From an uncultured Hyphomicrobiales bacterium (GTDB taxonomy: Bacteria; Pseudomonadota; Alphaproteobacteria; Rhizobiales; Beijerinckiaceae): 5,385 nucleotides of DNA. Location: assembly GCA_903932565.1 (NCBI GenBank), contig CAIZGQ010000815.1, positions 1 through 5,385 of the forward strand. The letters are read 5' to 3'. The notes beneath the pieces are model-generated. The model was not told the origin of the DNA. It searched no databases and worked only from the letters and a program-made list of their open reading frames with translations. Position numbers and translations under genes: made by a program. Below, piece by piece: positions 1 through 5,385 of this stretch (the first letter of the stretch is position 1; each line of letters begins with the position of its first letter).

Positions 1-2272
1 AGAATGATTTTCGGGCCCGTGCTACGGCTGCCAGGACCACCTCAGACAGATCCACCCAGTCACGGCGCAAATCCTGAGCCCCGGATTCCAGCTTCGTCAT
101 ACCCAGCAGGTTTGAAACAAACCGCGCCAGGCGGCCGGTTTCTTCCTCGATGGCTTCCAGGAGGTCCTGCTGAGCGTCCTCCGGCATTTTCGACCCATAG
201 CGGCGCAAACTCGTGACCGCCCCAAGGATGGAGGAAAGCGGCGTGCGCAGATCATGCGAAATCGAGGAGAGAAGTGCTGTGTTGAGCTTTTCGCGGGCGC
301 CTGCGGCCTCGACCTGCGAGGCACTCTCTGCCAGCAGGATGCGCTCGATTGCAACTGACGATTGATCGACGAGGGCTGAAAACGCCCTGTCGCTCTCAGC
401 CGACAAGGGCTCCTGGGATGCGGGCGCAATCCCGATCACACCCAATGCGCCGCGCGATGTGCGCATGGGCCAGAACTGGAATATGGCATTGGGCATTGTG
501 CCCGTATGACGGCCGGCAACTTCCGCATTCTTCAGAGCCCAAAGTGCTGCTGCGCGATCTGCGACACCAAGCTCGTCTTCGGGCGGATAAGCCGATCTGA
601 TTTCAAGATCACCTTCATTTGGAAGCAGAGCGATCGCTTGACCTTTGATCGAGGCTGCACTCTGGTAGACGATGACGTACAATGCATCTTCGAGACTGAC
701 CGTTGCCGACAATTTGCGCGCCACGTCAATCAAGGATTGAATCGTTGCAATTCGTTTTCGCGCAGCATCCGTTTGTTCGCGCACCCTGCCCGCAAGGCCG
801 CCTGTAAAAATAGCGACGAGCAAAAAGATGAGGAGCGCAAATAATTCGTGGGGCTCCGCTATTGTGAACGTATAGATTGGTGGAATGAAGAAAAAATTAT
901 AGGCGAAGAATGAAATAAAAGCGGCCCCGATTGCAGCGCTCACGCCGCGCGAGACGGCGCATACAAGGACAGCTGCCAAGAATATCATCGACAGATTGGG
1001 AAGCTGGAGAAAACGCTTCGCCACAATTCCGGCACCGACCGCCAACGTCACAGACAGAAGCGCAACAATCACATCCACCGACGTACGCTGCAACGGAGGC
1101 CATTTGAACGAACGCTTCATGGGCGCTTCATCGGGCCCGATCACCACATGGATCGCGATGTCGTCGGCCTGGCTCACCAGTGCGCTTGTCAGCGAACGTC
1201 CGCGCAGGCGTGCCCATGATCCGGCATGGGATCGGCCGATGACGAGTTGTGTGATGTTTTCGCGCTTGGCATAACGCAGAAGTTCCGAGACGATGTCGCG
1301 CCCTGCCAGCCTGGCAGATTCAGCGCCAAGCCGTTCCGCGAGACGCAAGTGTTCATCGATCCGCCGCATCGCGTCGGGATTTGAGATATCACTGCTATCA
1401 GAAGCGACTGTTGCTGCAATCCAGCTTGCATTGAGTGCGCTCGCCAGGCGGCTTGCAGCCCGCACCACGTGTTCGGACGTTGTATCCGCACCGATGCACA
1501 CCAGAATGCGCTCGGCACTCGGCCACGCCCCCTGGATGGCATTGCGCTTGAGATAATCAATCATCTGATCATCAACGCGTTCAGCCGTGCGGCGCAGTGC
1601 AAGTTCACGCAGTGCAGTCAGATTTCCAGGCTTGAAAAAATTGTCGGCGGCCCGGCGCGCGTTGTCGGGCAGATAGACCTTGCCTTCTTTGAGCCTTTGG
1701 ATCAGCTCAGCCGGGGTGATGTCGACGACAACAATCTCATTCGATTTTTCAATGATTGTATCGGGAACAGTCTCACGAATACGCAAGCCCGTGATCTTCG
1801 ACACCACATCTGTTAGACTTTCCAGATGCTGGATATTGACGGCGGTCCAGACATCAATCCCCGCGCGAAGCAATTCCTCCACATCCTGATACCGCTTGGG
1901 ATGACGACTTTCCGGCACATTGGTGTGTGCAAGCTCATCGACAATGATCAGCTTTGGCCGACGCTGAAGCGCGGCATCAAGATCAAACTCTTCCAGAATG
2001 CGACCGCGATATTCAATCTTCCGTCGGGGAAGAATTTCAAGCCCTTCCAAAACAGCAAGCGTATCTGCACGTCCATGGGTTTCCACGACACCGACGAGCA
2101 CCGAGCCGCCATCCCGGATCAACTGACGGGCAGACGACAGCATGGCGAATGTTTTGCCGACGCCAGGTGCTGCACCCAAAAAAATCTTGAGCTTGCCGCG
2201 CGTCTCCGCAACCGCCGCATCAAGCAGGGCCTGCGGGTCTGGACGAGCTTCAATTGTTTCAGTTTTCGCCAT
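1..2272 (-). CDS. kdpD: KdpD, osmosensitive K+ channel sensor histidine kinase (3' end outside window)
   Basis: KdpD is the inner-membrane sensor kinase that phosphorylates KdpE to switch on kdp transcription when K+ is scarce; it can also act as a phosphatase. I translated 757 codons without a stop. Visible in order: an N-terminal KdpD domain (about 20-232) with Walker A GAAPGVGKT (33-41), VVETHGR (62-68) and a Walker-B-like LIIVDELAHTN (108-118); a universal-stress-protein-like domain (about 250-372, ERILVCIGAD and NITQLVIGRS); four membrane helices (about 399-495) with the family hallmark YNFFFIPPIYTFTIAEP (458-474); a basic cluster just after the last helix (R496, R498, R505, K506, R507); a GAF-like region (about 505-617); and the dimerisation/phosphoacceptor domain with SISHDLRTPLSS, where His673 has the same number as the E. 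coli site. The N, D and G boxes of the ATP-binding domain, about 140 residues, lie past the left edge. The ATG at 2272 has no good ribosome binding site and overlaps the upstream small ORF by 14 bases, suggesting coupled translation. Confidence 0.97.
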   Translation of the reverse strand, partial: MAKTETIEARPDPQALLDAAVAETRGKLKIFLGAAPGVGKTFAMLSSARQLIRDGGSVLVGVVETHGRADTLAVLEGLEILPRRKIEYRGRILEEFDLDAALQRRPKLIIVDELAHTNVPESRHPKRYQDVEELLRAGIDVWTAVNIQHLESLTDVVSKITGLRIRETVPDTIIEKSNEIVVVDITPAELIQRLKEGKVYLPDNARRAADNFFKPGNLTALRELALRRTAERVDDQMIDYLKRNAIQGAWPSAERILVCIGADTTSEHVVRAASRLASALNASWIAATVASDSSDISNPDAMRRIDEHLRLAERLGAESARLAGRDIVSELLRYAKRENITQLVIGRSHAGSWARLRGRSLTSALVSQADDIAIHVVIGPDEAPMKRSFKWPPLQRTSVDVIVALLSVTLAVGAGIVAKRFLQLPNLSMIFLAAVLVCAVSRGVSAAIGAAFISFFAYNFFFIPPIYTFTIAEPHELFALLIFLLVAIFTGGLAGRVREQTDAARKRIATIQSLIDVARKLSATVSLEDALYVIVYQSAASIKGQAIALLPNEGDLEIRSAYPPEDELGVADRAAALWALKNAEVAGRHTGTMPNAIFQFWPMRTSRGALGVIGIAPASQEPLSAESDRAFSALVDQSSVAIERILLAESASQVEAAGAREKLNTALLSSISHDLRTPLSSILGAVTSLRRYGSKMPEDAQQDLLEAIEEETGRLARFVSNLLGMTKLESGAQDLRRDWVDLSEVVLAAVARARKSF

Positions 2273-2504
2273 GTTTGAGATTAAACCCGGGTAGCAGCTG
2301 TATCTCTCTTGCGACCTGCCTTTCGATTTCGGCAATGGTCGAAACTGAAACACGCTTGGTTCGACCAAGGCGAATGTGACCAATCGTCCATTCCCCGGCC
2401 CCTAAGTCGTAAACCGTAAGATCCCGGAGGTCGAGACTCGTCCACTCTTGTCTCAACCTCCGGAGAAGTTCGATTTCCAACTCTTTGCGTGTCAGCCACA
2501 GCAT
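2259..2504 (-). CDS. Small hypothetical protein between kdpC and kdpD (81 residues)
   Basis: I do not recognise this gene. The 81-codon frame starts at an ATG 17 bases after the kdpC stop and ends with a TGA inside the kdpD coding start, overlapping it by 14 bases in another frame. The product has no signal peptide or membrane helix. It looks like a small soluble protein: an amphipathic helix (about 6-21, TRKELEIELLRRLRQE), a likely beta hairpin (about 29-46, with DLTVYDLGAGEWTIGHIRL), then a second helix (about 54-70, STIAEIERQVAREIQLL). No strong ribosome binding site precedes the ATG. Hand-counted GC at third positions is about 57% (46 of 81), less biased than the kdpA fragment (about two thirds), and rarer codons such as AGA, AGG, ATA, CTA and TTA occur. 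In favour of a real gene: it exactly fills the gap between kdpC and kdpD, and the predicted structure is protein-like. Against: short length, weak start signal and no known family. Confidence 0.6.
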   Translation of the reverse strand: MLWLTRKELEIELLRRLRQEWTSLDLRDLTVYDLGAGEWTIGHIRLGRTKRVSVSTIAEIERQVAREIQLLPGFNLKHGEN

Positions 2505-2521
2505 TGGCGACCCAGGTCGGT

Positions 2522-3124
2522 TTATTTCGGAGCAAGTCGATCCAGTTCCAGATTTAAGGCGAGAACGTTGACCCGCGTTTCGCCAAACAGACCAAGGAAC
2601 GGATACGCAATCTGCTTGGCAACAAGTGCCTGCACACGATCTTCCGGGAGCTTGCGCGCCGTCGCCACGCGACCTGCCTGAAGGCGGGCGAACGCGGGCG
2701 AAATATCCGGATCAAGCCCAGATCCAGATGTTGTGACCGCGTCTGCCGGCACGGGCTTCTCGGGACTTCCGCCCAGGGCCTCAACGTCCGTCTTGACCCG
2801 GTCATGCAGCTTGACCGATGTCGGACCAAAATTAGACGCCGCGGAATTGGCCGCATTGTAGGGTGCATCGACGGTCTTTGTCGCATCCTTGGGATCAGGG
2901 GCACTGGTTGCGGACGGGCGACCATGGAAATAGCCGTCATCCGCAAAGGTCTGCCCGATCAAGGCCGAGCCGATCACAACGCCATCACGCTGCAAGAGGC
3001 TTCCGTTGGCCTGCCTTGGCGCGATGACCTGGGCGATGCCGGTGATGGCGAGTGGATAGATGACACCCGTCAGAACTGACAGGAGGAAGAGGATAACAAT
3101 GGCAGGACGAAATTGGGATAGCAT
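2522..3124 (-). CDS. kdpC: KdpC, potassium-transporting ATPase subunit C
   Basis: KdpC is the single-span, mostly periplasmic subunit of the KdpFABC pump. It is needed for assembly and thought to aid ATP binding or stabilise the KdpA-KdpB contact. From the ATG at 3124 the product is 200 residues (E. coli 190). It has one membrane helix at about 8-32 (AIVILFLLSVLTGVIYPLA), followed by the family motifs QANGSL (38-43), GSALIGQ (52-58), YFHGRPSA (65-72), the TSGSGLDPDISP block (122-133) and a C-terminal VNVLALNLELDRL. Between GRPSAT and PYN it carries about 11 more residues than E. coli. An in-frame ATG at 3136 overlaps the kdpB stop as ATGA and would add four residues (MRSA). I prefer 3124 because it has a GAGG six bases upstream and the resulting MLSQFRPA lines up with the E. 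coli start MSGLRPA. The start is uncertain by these four codons; the identity is not. Confidence 0.96.
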   Translation of the reverse strand: MLSQFRPAIVILFLLSVLTGVIYPLAITGIAQVIAPRQANGSLLQRDGVVIGSALIGQTFADDGYFHGRPSATSAPDPKDATKTVDAPYNAANSAASNFGPTSVKLHDRVKTDVEALGGSPEKPVPADAVTTSGSGLDPDISPAFARLQAGRVATARKLPEDRVQALVAKQIAYPFLGLFGETRVNVLALNLELDRLAPK

Positions 3125-3130
3125 GGCAGA

Positions 3131-3134
3131 CCTC
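3131..3134 (-). promoter_or_regulatory. Likely ribosome binding site of kdpC (GAGG overlapping the kdpB stop)
   Basis: GAGG on the minus strand partly overlaps the kdpB TGA stop (3135-3133) and lies six bases before the ATG at 3124. The bases before the alternative ATG at 3136 are pyrimidine-rich and offer no such site. Its placement suggests that ribosomes ending kdpB re-initiate on kdpC. Confidence 0.5.
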
Positions 3135-5187
3135 ATGCGAGGTGGAGGATGGAAACAAGGACGTCGATGATCTTGATGCCAGCAAACGGCACCACGATGC
3201 CGCCCAGGCCATAGATCAGCAGGTTTCGGCGCAGGAGTGCCGCCGCCCCAATGGGACGATAGGCGACGCCTCGCAGAGCCAGCGGTATCAGCGCGATGAT
3301 GATCAGCGCATTGAAGATCACCGCAGACAGGATTGCCGAATTTGACGACGTCAGATGCATGACGTTCAAAGACTGCAATTCAGGATAGGCAGCAATAAAC
3401 AGCGCCGGGATGATCGCAAAATACTTTGCGACATCATTGGCGATGGAGAATGTCGTAAGCGATCCGCGCGTCATGAGCAATTGCTTGCCGATCTCGACAA
3501 TTTCGATGAGCTTGGTGGGATCGGAATCCAGATCCACCATGTTGCCCGCTTCCCGCGCGGCCTGCGTGCCAGTCTGCATCGCGACGCCAACGTCAGCCTG
3601 CGCGAGGGCTGGCGCGTCATTGGTGCCATCGCCACACATGGCAATTAAGCGGCCACCCTGCTGTTCCTTGCGAATAAACGCAAGCTTGTCCTCAGGGGTT
3701 GCCTGCGCCAGAAAATCATCGACACCAGCTTCCGATGCGATCGCGGCGGCTGTTACCGGATTGTCGCCAGTCACCATGACAGTCTTGATGCCCATGGCCC
3801 GCAGAGCCGCAAAGCGCTCCTTGATGCCCGGCTTCACGACATCCTTGAGATGAATGACACCAAGCAGCCGATTGTTCTCGGCAACCGCAAGCGGCGTTCC
3901 ACCCGACCGCGCGATGCGATCGACCGCCTGACGAAAATCCGCAGGCGCCTGCGCCTGGGTGAGACCTGCCAACGCCAGAACTGCATCGACAGCGCCCTTG
4001 CGCAGTGAGCGGCCGCCCATGTCAACACCAGAGATACGCGTTTGCGCGGAGAATGAAACGACCTGTGCCTTGCCGTTCGAAATATCCGGCTCCATCAGAC
4101 CATATTTTGTTTTTGCGAGCGCGATGATGGACCGCCCTTCCGGCGTCTCATCACCAAGGCTCGACAGCAAGACGGCTTCGGCGAGGATCCGATCTGAAAC
4201 CCCGGCCGTCGGCACAAACTCGGTTGCCATGCGATTGCCGAACGTGATCGTGCCCGTTTTATCGAGCAGCAACGTATCCACGTCGCCAGCTGCTTCGACA
4301 GCGCGGCCGGATGTCGCCACCACATTGAAACGGATCAGACGATCCATGCCCGCGATGCCAATAGCTGAGAGTAGGCCACCGATTGTTGTTGGAATGAGGC
4401 AGACCAGCAATGCGATCAGAACCGTCACGGACAGAACCGCGCCGGAATAAGACGCGAAGGCCCAGAGCGTGACGCAGACAATCAGGAAGATGATAGTGAG
4501 ACCCGAAAGCAGTATCGAAAGCGCGAGTTCATTGGGCGTGCGCTGACGTTCTGCGCCTTCAACCAGCGCAATCATACGGTCGAGAAATGTTGAACCAGGT
4601 GCTGCTGTGATGCGCACCTTGATCCAGTCCGACAAGACTGTCGTGCCACCGGTCACCGCACAACGATCACCACCAGACTCGCGGATAACCGGCGCAGATT
4701 CACCGGTGATGGCAGATTCATTGACCGACGCAATTCCCTCCGTCACATCGCCATCGGACGGGATCACATCTCCAGCCTCGACCAGAACAATATCGCCGAC
4801 GCGCAGGTCGAGCGCATTGACAGCATCAAAGGCTCGCCCACCGTTTGCGCCATCCTTCAGACGCTTGGCTGTCGTATCCGACCGCATGCGGCGCAGCGAG
4901 TCTGCCTGTGCCTTGCCGCGTCCCTCGGCAACAGCTTCCGCAAAGTTCGCGAACAAAACCGTGAACCAAAGCCAGGCAGTAATTTGTCCACTGAACAACG
5001 CGTTGCCATTGTGGGCGATCAGATCTCGGACAAAGAAGATCGCGACAACGACGGAGACAACTTCCGTCACAAAAATGACGGGGTTGCGCATGAGCGTCTG
5101 AGGATTCAGCTTGATGAATGCCTCGACGAACGCCCGGCCTATAATCGAACCATCGAAAAGTTCGGGAGTGGCTGTTTTGGATGCCAT
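3133..5187 (-). CDS. kdpB: KdpB, potassium-transporting P-type ATPase catalytic subunit
   Basis: KdpB is the P-type ATPase subunit that hydrolyses ATP and drives K+ import by the KdpFABC complex in the inner membrane. The 684-residue protein is close to the E. coli length of 682. Visible in order: two N-terminal membrane helices (about 35-57 and 66-86); the actuator domain with TGES at 161-164; helices at about 221-245 and 252-276, the latter with CLIPTT; the phosphorylation motif DKTGT with Asp309; the nucleotide-binding domain; MVTGDN at 471-476; GDGTND at 519-524; and three C-terminal helices from about 590 on. Asp585 and Lys588 in SIANDVAKYF correspond to E. coli Asp583 and Lys586, charged residues in the fifth helix implicated in coupling. 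Ser164 corresponds to E. coli Ser162, the inhibitory phosphorylation site. The start is the ATG preceded by GGAG. The TGA stop shares bases with an ATG that could also start kdpC. All key residues are present, so a working enzyme is inferred. Confidence 0.98.
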   Translation of the reverse strand: MASKTATPELFDGSIIGRAFVEAFIKLNPQTLMRNPVIFVTEVVSVVVAIFFVRDLIAHNGNALFSGQITAWLWFTVLFANFAEAVAEGRGKAQADSLRRMRSDTTAKRLKDGANGGRAFDAVNALDLRVGDIVLVEAGDVIPSDGDVTEGIASVNESAITGESAPVIRESGGDRCAVTGGTTVLSDWIKVRITAAPGSTFLDRMIALVEGAERQRTPNELALSILLSGLTIIFLIVCVTLWAFASYSGAVLSVTVLIALLVCLIPTTIGGLLSAIGIAGMDRLIRFNVVATSGRAVEAAGDVDTLLLDKTGTITFGNRMATEFVPTAGVSDRILAEAVLLSSLGDETPEGRSIIALAKTKYGLMEPDISNGKAQVVSFSAQTRISGVDMGGRSLRKGAVDAVLALAGLTQAQAPADFRQAVDRIARSGGTPLAVAENNRLLGVIHLKDVVKPGIKERFAALRAMGIKTVMVTGDNPVTAAAIASEAGVDDFLAQATPEDKLAFIRKEQQGGRLIAMCGDGTNDAPALAQADVGVAMQTGTQAAREAGNMVDLDSDPTKLIEIVEIGKQLLMTRGSLTTFSIANDVAKYFAIIPALFIAAYPELQSLNVMHLTSSNSAILSAVIFNALIIIALIPLALRGVAYRPIGAAALLRRNLLIYGLGGIVVPFAGIKIIDVLVSILHLA

Positions 5188-5196
5188 AAGATTCAA

Positions 5197-5200
5197 CTCC
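5197..5200 (-). promoter_or_regulatory. Ribosome binding site of kdpB (GGAG)
   Basis: On the minus strand GGAG is followed by nine bases and then the ATG at 5187. This decides the kdpB start in favour of that ATG. An in-frame TTG at 5196 would extend the protein by three residues but directly abuts the GGAG and leaves no room for a spacer. Confidence 0.7.
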
Positions 5201-5232
5201 GTCAGAATGACTTACCCGTCAGCAGTAGCCCG

Positions 5233-5385
5233 TCAAAACGTCTTGCCACCGAGCAACAGAAAGTGCTCGACGATGGGACCCAGAGCGAGTGCAGGGAAAT
5301 ACTGCAGCAGATAGAGAATGATGATCACGCCGATCAAAAGCCCGACAAACAGCGAGCCATGGGTCGGAAACGTGCCAACAGACGC
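5233..5385 (-). CDS. kdpA: KdpA, potassium-transporting ATPase K+-channel subunit, C-terminal fragment (5' end outside window)
   Basis: KdpA is the inner-membrane subunit of the KdpFABC pump that selects and binds K+; it belongs to the superfamily of K+ transporters. Only the last 50 codons are here, running from the right edge to a TGA at 5235-5233. The fragment contains the family's closing pattern: a short GTFPTHGSLFVGLL stretch, a hydrophobic helix of about 18 residues (LFVGLLIGVIIILYLLQ), then the conserved YFPALALGPIVEH tail. E. coli KdpA ends in a very similar way (FFPALALGPVAEYL). The family is usually about 560 residues long, so roughly 510 residues lie beyond the window. The gene precedes kdpB with a 45-base gap on the same strand, as in known kdp operons. 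Identification rests on this C-terminal match plus position and is secure; nothing can be said about the selectivity filters, which are outside. Confidence 0.95.
   Translation of the reverse strand, partial: ASVGTFPTHGSLFVGLLIGVIIILYLLQYFPALALGPIVEHFLLLGGKTF

Noticed and set aside
1189..1560. Minus-strand open frame of 123 codons within kdpD, raising the question of a broken kdpD
   Set aside because: It is in a different frame from kdpD. Codon-by-codon reading of the kdpD frame from 2272 to the edge gives no stop and continuous KdpD motifs, so there is no frameshift or fragmentation.
1826..2278. Plus-strand open frame of 150 codons opposite the start of kdpD
   Set aside because: It is antisense to the KdpD nucleotide-binding domain, whose motifs are intact on the minus strand. 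The translated product has no recognisable features.
2281..2535. Second minus-strand open frame of 84 codons in the kdpC-kdpD gap
   Set aside because: It overlaps the end of kdpC and is out of frame with the small ORF. It is Arg-rich without plausible secondary structure, and the frame at 2259-2504 fits the gap and looks more like a protein.
2684..2702. Short tandem repeat GCGGGCGAA twice, one base apart
   Set aside because: It lies inside kdpC and encodes ordinary sequence (SPAFARLQ) of a conserved region. The two copies are in different frames, so it is a chance similarity.
4607..5101. Plus-strand open frame of 164 codons opposite kdpB
   Set aside because: It lies wholly antisense to clear kdpB coding sequence, and its composition (many Ser, Arg, Thr, Pro) is typical of the complement of a GC-rich gene. 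No ribosome binding site or domain was seen. The same holds for the 163-codon frame at 3959-4450 and the 147-codon frame at 3410-3853.
5188..5232. Possible regulatory or terminator structure in the kdpA-kdpB gap
   Set aside because: CTGACGG occurs twice, but there is no stable inverted repeat or T run. The gap is explained by the kdpB ribosome binding site.

Overview
The window is an internal section of a kdp operon, which encodes the high-affinity, ATP-driven potassium uptake system Kdp. All genes lie on the minus strand, so transcription runs from the right edge to the left edge. In transcription order they are the 3' end of kdpA, complete kdpB, complete kdpC, a small unrecognised ORF of 81 codons, and kdpD, whose last part (most of its kinase ATP-binding domain) lies past the left edge. 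A response regulator gene, kdpE, would be expected beyond the left edge, and the operon promoter and the rest of kdpA (possibly with kdpF) beyond the right edge. None of these is visible here.

Layout from right to left: 5385-5233 kdpA C-terminus; a 45-base gap carrying a GGAG ribosome binding site; 5187-3133 kdpB; 3124-2522 kdpC, whose likely ribosome binding site overlaps the kdpB stop codon; a 17-base gap; 2504-2259 small ORF; 2272-1 kdpD, which begins inside the last codons of the small ORF. No gap is longer than 45 bases, so there is no unexplained stretch. I saw no RNA genes, mobile elements, CRISPR arrays, internal terminators or long repeats.

How the parts work together: KdpA is the K+-selective channel-like subunit, KdpB the P-type ATPase subunit that is phosphorylated and dephosphorylated, and KdpC the single-span periplasmic subunit that stabilises the complex. 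KdpD is the membrane sensor kinase that, with KdpE, switches the operon on under K+ limitation. Having the sensor on the same transcript as the pump is the classical arrangement. Catalytic and regulatory motifs are intact in KdpB, and the visible part of KdpD reads open for 757 codons.

Organism: the GC-rich third positions, the gene order and the protein style (for example KdpC with an extra loop of about 11 residues compared with E. coli) suggest an alphaproteobacterium, probably of the rhizobial order (Hyphomicrobiales). This is inferred from general resemblance, not from a search. The window is mostly ordinary. The one element outside the standard set is the small ORF between kdpC and kdpD, which overlaps the kdpD start.
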